NCBI GenBank assembly: GCA_022749755.1
Contig: CM040446.1
Span: 1,666,966-1,730,965, forward strand
Direction of reading: 5' to 3'
Length of the DNA: 64,000 nt
Source of the DNA: Azadirachta indica
Lineage: Eukaryota > Streptophyta > Magnoliopsida > Sapindales > Meliaceae
Shown piece after piece: positions 1 through 12,774 of this stretch (within the stretch, counting starts at the first letter, position 1; every line of letters starts with the position of its first letter). The notes under the pieces were generated by a model. The model ran no database searches, was not told where the DNA came from, and saw only the letters and a program-made list of their open reading frames with translations. Made by a program: the position numbers and the translations under genes.

Positions 1-2064
1 TGTTTTCCAAAACAGTAGGGTAACGTTTGAAAAATTATTAAAAATTAGTTTCTTAAAGATTGCAACAAAATAAAATTTTGAAAGTTCATTACTGAGTTTA
101 ATTTAATATCATAAAAAGATTATTAATAAAGAAAAAAAGAAAATCTATGTTTTAATTATCAATAAATAAATTATTTAGACAATTCTTGAAAATCCTAATT
201 CTATTAACCATCAATTAATTCTCAATTAATATTCCGATCAATCGAACATATAACATATAACTGAGATCATTTGAAATCACAAGAAAGACATAATTTAATA
301 TTCAAGAAAACTCGTCTAAAAGATATTCGAATAGAGAATAGGTTAAGACACATCTTTTCTCTTCTTTTTTATTTCCTTTTTCTTTTTTCTTTGATTTTCT
401 CTCTTTCTCTTCCCTTTGCTTTTCTCTTCTTTTTTTTTTTTACGGCCTAAGAAAATAAGATCTCTAATAAGTAAACTCCACCAAAAGTAAGCAAAAGTAA
501 ATATACTTGTCTTACAAACTTTTAGTCATTTGTATTATTTATATAATACAGTGAAAATTCAAGTATTACATCTAATAAGTTGAAAAACAAGATAACAGCT
601 TCAGAAACCATAACCGCAATGGTAATGATCAGCAAGAATTCAGTTTAGCCGTAAGAAAATAAGTATCTGAACTCAGATGAAACACAGAATGAGCTAAAAT
701 AATTTCTGCCTAAAATCATCACAGCTATGGAGTTCTTTTTATACAATATAAGTGCCAAGAAAACCCCGTGACATGAAATATATTTAAAATTGGAAAAAGG
801 TGTAAATCATTTCTTTAGACTTAAAAATAAGTAATTTTCTCTACTCGAATACCATATGATTAGTAGGATATACAACAAGAACAAAAATTTTAACTGTCTA
901 AATGACTGGTAATCAAATTGTATTAAAAGAAATAAACAGTCTCTAATAATAAATTTAAAATTAATTAATGATTTTAATTAATTTTATGAAATTTCATTGA
1001 TCGTTTATTAAATATTATGATAATAATATGATTTTTTTTTATTCCGTAGTTGAATGGTTCATGGTTAAGTTAGAAGGATAAGTTAAGTTTATTTTAAATG
1101 GTTAGTCAGATATTTATAAAATTATTTTTGGTTAAATCACTCTTTTCACATTAAGATTTAAAAAAGCAAAGAAAAATTTAACTTTTGAAACTTAGATTTT
1201 GAGTTCCTAAATATTCTTGATGATATCATAACACCATTATCAAATTAACCCTTAAAGCCAGAGTGCTAGACTTTAACATTAGTGAGTAATTAAAAGAAGC
1301 TTATATATTAAAAAAGATAAAAGTAAGTTGTCATCAAATAATAGAATTAGGTAAATAGTAAGGTTAAAACTAGTCGACTTTTGACCAAGTTCTAAAATAT
1401 TTATAGAAGTGACATCTGCTACAACAAATTATATCAGTTTTGAATTTCTGTAATTTTTATTCAAAATTTAGATAAAAACTAAGATTAGGAATTGACTATA
1501 GTGTTCAGCTCACTATTTTAATAAATTAAATAATCTTCAAAATAGTTATGACTTAGTCTTGGTCATTATATGACTCGCAGAACAAAATGAAGACTTTTTC
1601 ACATCTTGTTTTTTAAGAATTAGAAAATAACTTTTCTTTATTATTATTTACTTCATAGAAAATATTGTTTTATTATATAAATTGTTTTTCTAATTTCTTA
1701 AATGATGAAAAAGGAAATCTTTAATATTGAGTGATACTTTATCACATAATCAATAATTTAAATAAAAAGTATGGACTCTTCACACAATATCTGCAAAAGT
1801 AATTTTGCGAAAGAGATATAAATTCTTGTATAAACTAGTGTTATATTATTATCGTATGTACTATATTTTCGTAGTAGTATTACAGAAAAGATCAGATAAT
1901 AAAAAAAAATCATATGAGAGTAGAAAATGTAATAATAATGTACATAGTATCATTACATCAGAGTTTGTTTCTCTCGTGTAATTAATTACTGATATATTTA
2001 AAATGAAAAAGTTCCCCCAATTATTTTAAGGTGACTTACATTAGGAACACACAGAGCTTTGTTC
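1..2064. other. Non-coding AT-rich flank upstream of A1
   Basis: No reading frame of gene quality is seen on either strand. A pyrimidine-rich tract of CT and T runs lies at about 356-442. From about 570 the sequence resembles 29120-29400, and from about 760 to 2060 it resembles 47150-48220, the region upstream of A3. It is therefore the 5' flank of an A-type gene carried along by module duplication. Confidence 0.7.
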
Positions 2065-2070
2065 TATAAA
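2065..2070 (+). promoter_or_regulatory. Possible TATA box of A1
   Basis: TATAAA lies 62 bp before the chosen ATG at 2132. In A3 the stronger TATATATA sits in a short stretch that seems to be missing here, so A1 may use a different TATA element. Judged by position and motif only. Confidence 0.35.
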
Positions 2071-2131
2071 TTTGTGGAGAGAACTCACGACTTTTATGAT
2101 GGTTCTGCAATTTCTGCATAGCTTTTTGCCA

Positions 2132-4994
2132 ATGAGATCCATAATTATCAGCTGCATCTTCCATATTTTTCTCTACCTACAATTTTTCTCTGCAAAATCA
2201 CAGACATGGATCAGGGCAGGTTACTGGAACATATACCGCGAGCTGCCAAGTTCGCGCATAAATTCTGCTCTGTTTACTCATCTTATTTGCGCTTATGCCG
2301 TTATAGATTCCACCTCCTACCAGGTATCTCTATCACCATACGATGAACGACAAATCTCCAGCTTCACAGACACCGTGAAACAAAAGAACCCAATTGTTAC
2401 TACGCTTCTATCCATTGGTGGAACACCGTCTGAAACCTTGTCTTCAATGGCTAGTAATTCCTCCTACAGAAAATCCTTCATTGACTCCTCAATCAGAATA
2501 GCTAGGTTGTTTGGCTTTCATGGCCTGGATTTTAACTGTGCAACAGGATATTTTCCCTGGACACGAGACGACATGGTTAATATGGCAATTCTATTTGAAG
2601 AGTGGCGAGCTGCTGTAAAATTAGAGACCATGAACTCTAGCCAGTCAGAACTGATTTTGACTGCTATGGTTTCATATGTTCCACGGAGAGATTCAGCAGC
2701 TAATTATCCTATAGACTCTTTGCAAAAATACCTAAATTGGGTTCATCTCATATCGGTTAACTACTACAAACCTAGTGGAACAAACTTCACAAGCTCTCAT
2801 GCGGCTCTCTATGACCCGAAAGGACGTCTTAACACAGACTACGGAGTGAACGCATGGATAAATGGAGGATTATCATCTAATAAGTTGGTTTTGTGTTTGC
2901 CTTTCTATGGCTATGCATGGACTCTTATGAACCCTGAAGAGTACAGTGGTATTGGAGCACTAGCAAAAGGACCGGGTATTACAGCAAGTGGATATATGTC
3001 ATATAAGGAAATCAAGAATTACATTGACCAATACGATCCTCAGGTTCGTATCATATATAATTCAACTTTTGTGGTAAATTACTGCAAAATTTGGACATAT
3101 TGGATTGGTTTCGATGACGTTGAGGCTATAAGAATTAAGATCTCTTACGCCAAGGAGAAGAAGCTGCTTGGTTACCATGCGTGGGATGTTTCAGATGATC
3201 ATAATTGGGTGCTTTCTCAAGCTGCGGGTAAGTAATTACTGCTTTACTTTTTTGTAACGATTTAAGTTTTGAAGCCTGCAAATACACTGATTTTGCTATT
3301 TATGGCATATCTGATGATTTGTTTTTGATCAGCTAAGGAAGAGAAGATTAGTTCTTCAGCTCCAGTGAGTAATAAAAATGGACAAAGTAAACAGCGGTTG
3401 TTGCTGCTTGTCATTTTCACTACAGCCGCAGCTGTCACTCTCCTTCTGGGTATTTCTATTTATTCCTGCTGGATGAGAAAGTTCAAATTGAAAGGTAAAT
3501 AGTGAAAGACGATTAGTTTTCCACGAAGTTTTGCATTTTCTATCACATGAATGATCAAAGTTGTCAATTTAATTCTTTCGATTTTTTTTAGCCAAAGCGA
3601 CAGCTGCTGGAGATCTTAATAGCAATGATCCGAATTTGATACAATATACTTTGGCTGAAATTGAGGCTGCTACCAACAGATTTTCAATTGAAAATACGCT
3701 TGGAGAGGGTGGATATGGTCCTGTCTACAAGGTAATATCAATTTTGATAAAATGGAACTAAACTTAGAGTCTCTTGTTCAAACTCTTACGTCTTGATTTC
3801 ATATATTCTCCTGCTAGGGTATATTACCAAATGGGGAGATAATAGCGGTGAAAAAACTTTCAAAACATCCACACAAGGATTCGAGGAGTTCAAGAATGAG
3901 GTTATGCTTACTGCAAAGCTTCAACATATAAACCTTGTCAGAGTTTTAGGTTTTTGCATTGATGAAGAAGAACAGATGCTGATCTATGAATACATGCCAA
4001 AGAAGAGCTTGGACCACTACCTTTTTGGTCTGCTCATTTCCCGTGCATAAATTTAAGCTGCAGCATATTTTCGCTGCATAAATTTTTGGTCTATTCGTTA
4101 ATATATTGATAATTATAACAATTTTGATGCAGATCCCATCAAAAAGTTTATTTTGGATTGGAAAAGACGAGTTCATATAATTGAAGGAGTTACTCAAGGA
4201 CTTTTATATTTTCAGGAGTACTCAAGATTGACTATAATTCATAGAGACTTAAAAGCTAGCAATGTTTTATTGGATGATGATCTGAAACCTAAAATATCAG
4301 ATTTTGGTATGGCCAGAATTTTTGTAAAAGAGGAGCTTGAAGCAAATACTGAACGAATTGCTGGAACCCGGTAAGGATATAAGTTAATTTCTCCTAAAGG
4401 ATATTAATTTGTTTGTTCTACATGTGTACTTACAAAGCGTTTGTAATACACAGGGGCTATATTCCTCCTGAATACGTCAGCAGAGGCATATACTCAACTA
4501 AATTTGATGTGTATAGTTTTGGGATTTTACTTCTTGAAATCATAAGTGGTAGAAGAGTTTCCATTTTACACGGTCCCAACGAAAACTTGAGCCTTGCTGA
4601 CTATGTAAGTTTCTCTCCAATAATATCCTTGTAAATTACATATATGTACAACAATACTTATGATCAAGTATATCTGATATCGCCTATATGGTGATTTCAG
4701 GCATTTGAGTTGTGGAAAGATGGTAAAGGCATGGAATTTATGGATCCAACATTAGACGATACAAATTCATCATGTAAATTGATTAGATGCCTGGAAATAG
4801 CTTTGCTTTGTGTGCGGGAGAATCCAAATGATAGACCTTCTATGCTGAAAGTTTATTCAATGCTAAAAATTGAAATTACTGATCCAAAGAAGTCTGCCTT
4901 GTCAGAAGAAGATGCTAGAAATATTGAATTTGATTTACAAACGCAAATTTGTTCGGTTAATGATGTAACACTTTCAGAAGTGGTAGCCAGATAA
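2132..4994 (+). pseudogene. A1: GH18-ectodomain receptor-like kinase, single 1-bp frameshift
   Basis: Seven exons fit A3 with GT-AG introns: 2132-3227, 3333-3494, 3592-3731, 3818-4027, 4133-4370, 4454-4604 and 4701-4994. The start is the ATG at 2132, directly before the signal peptide; A3 has no in-frame ATG further upstream. Exon 1 is a class V chitinase-like domain in which the catalytic D-x-D-x-E reads D-F-N-C-A, so the general-acid Glu is absent. Exon 2 encodes a linker and transmembrane helix, and exons 3-7 a kinase with glycine loop, AVKK lysine, HRD and DFG. Exon 4 is 210 bp against 211 in A3 and C3. One base is lost near 3861-3866, just after the lysine, giving a stop at 3929-3931. 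The product would be about 503 residues: ectodomain, membrane helix and a kinase stub. No other lesion was seen, so a sequencing error or a recent mutation are both possible. AATAAA follows at 5042. Confidence 0.85.
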
Positions 4995-5225
4995 TGAATT
5001 ACCTTAACTGAAGTAGTTATCCCTTGTGAAATATTTTGTAAAATAAATATCTAGTTAGGTTAGCTAAAATTGACCTACTCAAATCGAACTGACCTGAACT
5101 GATCAGTTTGATTCAACTCGGTTCAGTTTGCTTCAATTTCAAATTAGTTTATGTTGGTTTTACTTGGATTTGTAAGTAATATTTATATCTTAGTTTGCCT
5201 TATTTCGATTTTCAATTCAACAGTT

Positions 5226-7696
5226 ACAGAACTCTTACAAGATTTACATGTTGGAGATTTGCAGTGAACATAATTTCTTTTATTCTTAAACTCCTCAAAT
5301 GCTTGTGTAGATATTTGTGAACACATTTTTTCACTGTTATTTCCTGTCCATTTGGTAAGATATCCTGTAAAATAAATTTAAAAAAAAAAAACACTCAACC
5401 TAAATACCTTTTATTTTCACATATCAAATTTAATATTATTTTTCAAATAACTCTTACCTATCGATTTAAATTTTGCAGTCAAGCAGTAATTTAACATATT
5501 ATTGGAACCTGTTATAAGAAAAATATACTTATTTGGTATGTTTTTGGATCAATTGAATGATGAAAAGATTAACCATTGCATGGAAACATTACCTTATAAA
5601 CAGGACCATATCCACTCTCTCCAAGTTTATTCTGGAATGATAACTTCTCTGTGGCAGCTTCAATATCTGCCAAACTATACTCTCTCAGACTCGGAACATT
5701 GCTGCTAAAGTCTCCAGCATATGCTTGACTTTTCGCTTTGTTCTTCAATGCTTCAGCTGAGTCCACCACCATTAATTCTGTCAACCAAGAAAATAGAAGA
5801 ACGGAGGAAAGGTCTTAAATTCCAAATATGACTAAAACTTCATTCATGGTATAAATAAAGTTAGGAAATACTCTGCCTTCTATAAATGGAAAGACTTGTT
5901 GCTACCAGAATTTACCTTTTGAATCGTGCCTTTTCATCCACCAGGAAGACAGCAAATAGCGGCCTAGAAGGAGAGTACGAGCTGCAGTTGTGGGTAAGAA
6001 AATTGTTAATAATAACCTCCATTTGTTTTGTCCATTTTTATTGTCTTCCTGAGCTGCAAATTTGTTATGTTAAAAAGAGCCACCATAATGATTCAACCAG
6101 TATCGGGATGCAAATAAGATCCTCTGTTATCGAAGTTCAGTAATTAACATTCATGAATGTAGCTATTTTCGTGAATCACCTAAAAATTTCTTGTTGTATG
6201 TGATTGAAATTTGTTCATGCCTGTTTTTTATCTTCCTTTTCATGCATTACCATCTTTTTAATCTATTAAATAAACAATAGGTGTTTGATGAACTGATAAA
6301 CATGTGAGTATTAAAAATTGTGCAAGCCAAAAAGACAACAAATCTTTGATCCTTAGTTCCATTGGATTTTTCTGCCTCCTCTGAAACTAGAAAATTTTAA
6401 ACCTGTAGAAACTACTAATGATAGGAAAGACCATTGATATCATAATAATGCTTACAAACAAAAACAAAATTAAAGTGGGCTAGGGTAAGAATAAATGATT
6501 CCAAATAAATGTACGTCAGATTTATATAATCTGAGACATTAAAGTTGTAACATTTGACATTTACATTGAACTTATAATGTGAGACATTAGATTTATAAGC
6601 TTAACTGCTAAAGTTACAACTCTAGACATTAAATTACCCGGCGTTTGAGAAAGCACCCGACTATAATCATCAGAAATATGCCACACATAGTAATCTAGTA
6701 ATCCCTTTTCCTTGGCATAAGAAATCTTTGCTCTTACAGCCTCAACATCATCAAAACTAATCAAAGTTGTCGCAAATGAGCAGTAATTCACCACATATGT
6801 CGCATTGAACATGAAATTAACTCCATATTCCTCTATGTAATTTCTTCTTTCTCTGTATCTCAGAAATCCATCTGTTGCGATATCTGGTCCTGTTGCTGGG
6901 GCACCAATTCCTTTTTCCTCAGGATTCACAAGCTTCCATACATAATGAAAAGGCAAACACAAAACCAACTTATCAGCTGACAATCCTCCGTCAATCCAAG
7001 CCCTAATCTCCTAATTAGTATTGAGAGCATGATTTGGATCATAGAGAGCTGCATGAGCGCTTGTAAAATTATCCCAGTTAGGCTTGGAATACTCACTAGC
7101 TATAAAATGAACCCAGTTCAAGTTTCATTGCATCGAGTCAATAGGATAAGTTACCAGAACTCTCCTTAGTGAATAATCAACTCTTGCAGTCAAGATTAGC
7201 TGTGGCAGGCTAGAGTTTCTTGCTTCTAAATCAATTGAAACTCTCCATTCTTCCAAGAGCATATTCATGTCATACAAATCACAGCTTGTGTGTGGAGAAA
7301 CCGAAAAAATCCAGGCCCTGGAAGCCATAAAAAGCCTGGCTGTTTTTATTGAGGAGTCAACGAGAGGTTTTCTGAAGAATTCCTCACCATGGAAGGACAT
7401 GTTGAATATTTTCAAGGGATTTCTCCACTGGAAAGAATTGTTGTGACTGCTGGGTTCTTTTGTTTGACAGTTGCTGTGAAGTTTGAGAATCGTTTTCATC
7501 TTCAGGAGAACAGAAATTTGACAAGCAGTTGAATTAATACCAGCACAAAAAAAGTCATACAAGTGCAGAGAGCAGAATTTATGTCTGAAATGGGGAAATT
7601 GGTGACTGAATACCAGAACAACCTCGGTTCCAAGCTTGTAATTTTCCAAGGCTGAATTCTGGGGAAGATGAAAATGAGTATAATTTTGGATACCAC
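5226..7696 (-). pseudogene. B1: decayed GH18-receptor kinase relic, kinase truncated
   Basis: Read on the minus strand. The position matching the ATG of C-type genes is GTG (7696-7694). The GH18-like exon runs to about 6637 through several frame changes, and TAG at 7013-7011 breaks it. The catalytic region reads D-F-F-G-F, without Glu. A linker/transmembrane exon at about 6054-5917 is still open, and so is an exon with the glycine-loop region at about 5775-5590 (GESGYGPVYK). A damaged piece of the next exon (about 5365-5226) ends after the LVRVL stretch. Nothing of the HRD or DFG exons follows. It lies tail to tail with A1, about 230 bp away. B2 and B3 end at the same kinase point, so the truncation predates the module duplications. 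Confidence 0.85.
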
Positions 7697-8360
7697 TGAT
7701 GCAAGCTAGCGGCTTAAAGCACGCATTCCGTTGGTTTCGAAATGAAAAACTACATATATGACCATCCAAAGCATAAAAACGACATCACATTCTTGATTCA
7801 TCAATTTATTCGTATAAGATACTCATCTCCCATGAATGTTTGCATTTGCTTAAAAAGTTGAATCAGCAATTTTCTGTATAAGAACTACATTTAAAAGACG
7901 AAAACTCCTTGAACTCTCTTCACAGTTGCACGACATTAATTTAATTTTGATCAAAATTAAAGATAATTTTGGTGTCAAATCCCAGTCACATATAAAGGGT
8001 ATATTTTAAGAGGTTGGAGGTAAGGATGAAACAGAAAATCCAAAACTATATGTTTAAATAAGTTGATTGAATTCCTTAATTATAGAATAAATGCTAGTGG
8101 GAAATTTTTAAATTTGAAATCCTATTATCATAATTAAAGAGTCGTTTCAATACAAATATATATTTGCTTACTTCATCCAGCCATTGGCTCTTGGCTTCTC
8201 TGACATCTATAAGTCCATAATCCTATACTGACAAATCTTAAATTAACATCTCAGAATTAGAATATAAAAAACCATCCATTTACAGGAACAAAAAAGCAAT
8301 TACGAAAATAATATTATCCAGCCGGAATTCCAGGATTAATAATTCTGCAAAAGCCTTCAT
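7697..8360. other. Spacer between B1 and C1
   Basis: No gene is seen. It is closely matched by the B2-C3 spacer at 32646-33303 and lies 5' of B1 and 3' of C1. Confidence 0.6.
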
Positions 8361-11300
8361 TCATCTAGCTACCACTTCTGAAATTGTTCCACCATTAATG
8401 GAAGACATATCCACTTGCAATGGAGATTTATTTGCTTCATCTTCAGCAGTTGGTTTTGAGAAAGCAGGCCTTTTAGGAATCATTGCATCAGCCGTTTCAT
8501 TTTTCAGCATAGTGAAAACTTCTAGCATGGAAGGTCTGTCATTTGGACTTTCCTGGACACATAGCAGAGCTATCTGCAAACATCTCATCAATTTAAACGA
8601 TGAATCTGTGTCGTCTAGTGATTGATCAACAAACTCCATGCCTTTACCATCTTTCCACAGATCATATGCCTGAAATTGTTGAAAAAAGGTTGTCAATTAA
8701 TGTTCTTCAAATGATGTATTTTGATCTTGTAAAGAATAAAGGAAGAGTTATGAAGAAATTTACATGCTCCAGCAGGCTTAAATTTTCATTCTGGCCGCAT
8801 AAAAATGAAACCTTTTTGCCACTTATGATTTGCAGAAGTAAAACTCCGAAACTGTAAACATCAGACTTGGTGGAGTATATGCCTCTTTTGACGTATTCAG
8901 GAGGAGCATAACCACTGCAAAATTGGAATAATTTTAAGAAATCAGTATGAAATGAAAACATAAAAAAAAAGTATCTTATACATGTATGCTTACTATGTTC
9001 CAACAATTCTTCTTGTGTTCGCCTCAAGATTATCCTTTGCAAAAATTCTAGCCATGCCAAAATCTGATATTTTGGGCTACATATCATCATCTAATAACAC
9101 ATTGTTAGCTTTCAAGTCACGATGAATAATAGTCAAACTGGAGTATTCTTGGAGATACAGAAGTCCTTGAGTAATTCCTTCAATGATCTGAACTCGTTTT
9201 CTCCAATCCAAATTGTACTTTCTGATGGGATCTGATAAAGTTTAATTATGCAAAATCAGTAATAATGTTAGTAGAGTACTTCAATTTTGCAAATGAACGC
9301 ATGAAATTATAGAATAAAACTCAGACCAAAGAGGTAATAGTCCAGGCTTTTGTTAGGCATGTACTCATAGACGAGCATTTGTTCTTCTCTATCAATGCAA
9401 AAACCCAAAACTCTGACAAGATTTACGTGTTGTAACTTCGCGGTAAGCTTGACCTCATTATCGAATTCGTCGTATCCTTGAGTGGATGTTTTTGATAGTT
9501 TCTTCACTGCTATTTCTTGTCCATTTTGTAGTACACCCTGAAAATAAAATACACACAAGTTTGTTACATTTTTCCAGTAATATTGTCCGACCAAGCGAAC
9601 AATATTTACTTGGTTTTGGATCCATATCTTTACAATGAAATGCTACCTTATAAACAGGACCATATCCGCCCTGTCCAAGCTTGTTTTCAAAGGAAAATTT
9701 ATCAGTAGCAGCCTCAATATCAGCCAAACTATAGACCGTCAGATTAGGAACATTGTTATTAAAATCTCCAGCGCCTGCAGGGCATTTTACTCTGCTCTTT
9801 GATTCTTTACCTGACTCCATATTTTCTACCAACCAAGAAACACAAAAAAATGGGTGAGAAATTAAGGTTTAGATCGGCAATTTTTTCACTACTAGCAACA
9901 AAAGATAGACAAATTCACAAGTTTCCTTTTGATTTTAGCTTTCTCGTCCAGCAGTAGTAATATAGCAGAAATCCTGAAAGGACAATAACAGCTGCAGTTG
10001 TAGGCAAAATGATCGCTAGTAACTTCCCTGAATTTTTGCCATTTTTACTGCCCACTTCAGCTGCAACATTAAGATAGTTCACTTTATTAATTAGGGTTGT
10101 TGCATTGTACGTATTAGAGTATGCACCTTAACAATGAAGGATACTTCAGGTATTTCCGTAGGAATCGACGACTCGTATTTTATAGATGAAGAAATATTAT
10201 CCTCATTTGTAAAAATGTAAAAAATAGGATTCCAGCTAGCTAATCAATATAGGCCAAATCACCATTTGGCCTTTTATGCCGGCCTAATAACTTCTCTAAA
10301 CAATTAAAAATTATAATATATTGCCTAAATTTGGCAATCAGAACGCCTTCAAGCTCAAATCATTGTACTTGCAAACAGATTAGAAAATTTAAAGTTTTTG
10401 CTTAATTAAGCAACATAACCAAGCAGATTCTTGTCCTCAACATAAGAAACCTTAATCAATATAAGAAACCTTAATTTTAACAACCTCAACACCATCAAAA
10501 CCAATCCAAGATGTCCCAATTGTGCAATACTTCACCACATATGTTGCATTGTATACAACATTAGCCTTATATCTCTCCATGTAACTCTTTATGTCCTTGT
10601 AGCTCATATCTCCTTCGTCCATAATCGCCGGCCCAGTTGCCGGCGCTCCGATGCCGTTCTGTTTAGGATTCTCAAGCTTCCAAGCGTATCCGTAGAAGGG
10701 TAACGCCAGAACCAGCCTGTTCGACTATACGCCGCTGGTGATCCAAGCTCTTATGCCGGAATCTGTGTTGACAGAACTGGTTGGATCGTATAGAGCTGCA
10801 TGAGCGCCAGTGAAATTTGTCCACACTGGCATGTAGTAGTCATATGCCATAACGTGAATCCAGTTCAGGTTTTTTTGTATTGAGTCTGAGGGAAAGCTTG
10901 TCGAATCTGAGCCTGGAGTGAATTGAACTGATGCCGTTAAAATCAGCTGCGCCTGGCTGGTGCTTTTAGCTTCTGCTTCTGCTGCAACTCTCCATTCTTC
11001 GAAGAGAATCCCCATGTTGAACATATCAGAACTTGTGTTTGCAGACACCCAACATAAATCCAGGCCCTGGAAGCCGTAAACCCTGGCTGTTCTTATCGAA
11101 GAGTCGATGAAAGATTTCCTTGAAGAGGAATTGCTCACCATGGAAGAAAAAGTTGAGTAGTTTGCAGTTCCTCCTCCAATGGAAAGAAGTGTTGTGACAG
11201 ATGGGTTCTTCTGTCTGACAGTGGCTGTGAAATCAGAGAATTGGGATTCATCTGAAGGAGAGTAAAGAGAAAGCTGGAAGGAAGTTGAATCGACAGAAGC

Positions 11301-11471
11301 AAAAGCGCAGAGAAGATGAGTGAAGAGAGCAGAATTTATGTCCGAACTCGGAAACTCACTGCCCGAATACCAGTAACCGGCTCTGATCAATGTTTGTGCG
11401 TTTGCAGGAAGCACTTCTGTAAAGATAGAGACATGGTAGAAGAGGATGACAATGAAAATTTCAGATACCAT
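8361..11471 (-). pseudogene. C1: GH18-receptor kinase pseudogene
   Basis: Exons match C3: exon 1 from ATG 11471, then 10060-9926, 9825-9647, 9537-9327, 9231-8994, 8914-8764 and 8669-8361; the last five have exactly the lengths of C3. The signal peptide and GH18-like domain are recognisable, with D-L-C-W-V at the catalytic motif. Lesions: a TAG in exon 1 just after the ITSGV motif (about 10725); a duplicated block of about 20 bp near 10440-10475; a deletion near 10400-10412 that removes the exon 1 end and its splice donor; the exon 2 donor changed from GT to GA (9925-9924); and TAG at 9079-9077 in place of the Lys before the DFG motif. HRD and the C-terminal SEVVAR ending remain. With two stops and two lost donors it cannot make the receptor. 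Confidence 0.9.
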
Positions 11472-12498
11472 TGAAGAAAGCTAATTTTTCAAGCATATCC
11501 TCTAGTGAATTTAGAGATGAAAATTTTATAAATACCCGCCATGTTGTAAGGGTCATGTTGGGGTCACTCTCAACCACCCAAATTAATATTTTCTAATATA
11601 TATTTCTATATAAGTAAGTACCAATCATTTTTTGTTTTTTAAAAAATATTTTTATACATTTTACATTTAGAATTAATCAGTCCTCTTTTGCACACGTTGA
11701 CATCTTTAAAATATAAATTGGTCTACATTTAGTTATATCTTTAACAATAAAATGAAACTAATTTAATACAAAACAAAGCTTGCTTGCTGTAAAAAACAGT
11801 TCTCTTAATTTAATACAGAATTACGTACGTACTAATAAAAAATATCTAAATTATGTTTTTAAAATCTCCGTCATGATTTCTTCAAACATGATTTGCAGAA
11901 ATCCTATATCTTACAGCTCGGACGTTATCAAAGCCACTCCAAGCTTGTCACAATACAGCAAAAATTCCAAGTTTCATTGTTCATAACAATAACATTAGGA
12001 TCGTAGTTGTAAATATAATTCTTGATTTCCCTATGCAGCTAGAACTAGTCCAATTTGAGTAAGACTATTTATTAATTAGACCATTCAATCACATTAATTT
12101 GTCCATCTGATACGTTAAATTTTCTCTGTTTTAATTGGATGGTGGAATTGTTCTTCCTCTAGACTTTTAGCAATGACCTCTCTCCCCCTCCCATACGATT
12201 GGACAAATTTAATTCTCCATAGTCTTCCAACTATCCTTCATCAATTAATTTGTCCATCTGATACCTAAAATTCTCTCAGTTTAAATTGGACGGTGGAAAT
12301 GTTCTTCCTCTAGACGTTTAACAATGACCTCTTTCCTCCTCCCGTACTATTGAAAAAATTTAATTCTCCACCAGTCTTCCAAGTGTCCGCCTTCATCAAT
12401 TACCATCTTTCCAACTCGTTTCGAGCGTTGGCCTCTATTTTCTCTTTCAAAATGAAGTATTTGCTTTTTAGTGCTCATAAGAGAATAAAATTTGACTT
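11472..12498. other. C1 upstream region, no gene
   Basis: To about 11890 the sequence resembles the upstream regions of C2, C3 and C4. Beyond that it is unrelated to the other spacers and contains the tandem repeat listed separately. It ends at the Copia LTR. Confidence 0.6.
12095..12395. repeat. Two-copy tandem repeat, about 150 bp period
   Basis: Two diverged copies (about 12095-12244 and 12245-12395) share the blocks TTGTCCATCTGATAC, GTTCTTCCTCTAGAC and AATTTAATTCTCCA in the same order. No coding potential is seen. Confidence 0.7.
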
Positions 12499-12718
12499 TG
12501 TAAAGAAATATGTTTTGTATTTCTTGAATTGAAATGTATAAAGGTAGCCTTTATATAAACTTTACAAAGTAATAAGAAAGGTAAGGAATATTATACAATT
12601 AATTACAATAAATATGGAAACAAATCAAAAGAAAAAAAAGGAAAGAAAAATAAATAATTAAATAAATTGATATAACAAATCAAGGTAAAATCAGTCTTAA
12701 TTTGCTGTATCATTAACA
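12499..12718 (-). repeat. 3' LTR of the Copia element
   Basis: On the minus strand it begins TGTTAATGATACAGC after the polypurine tract and ends in TACA at 12499. The inner part (about 12499-12555) matches the 5' LTR remnant at 17411-17466 with several differences, so the insertion is not recent. Confidence 0.8.
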
Positions 12719-12774
12719 ACCCCCATCAAACTCAACATGGCTTAGTAGAAGATAACTTGAGTTTGGCAACTAAA

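Noticed and set aside
2072..2131. Starting A1 upstream of 2132
   Set aside because: The upstream frame begins with TTG. ATGs at 2096 and 2099 are not conserved in A3 and would put extra residues before the signal peptide.
5502..5708. Plus-strand open frame over the B1 glycine-loop exon
   Set aside because: It is the antisense of a kinase exon with clear homology on the minus strand.
12095..12395. CRISPR-like or satellite array
   Set aside because: Only two diverged copies; a plain tandem duplication in a plant genome.
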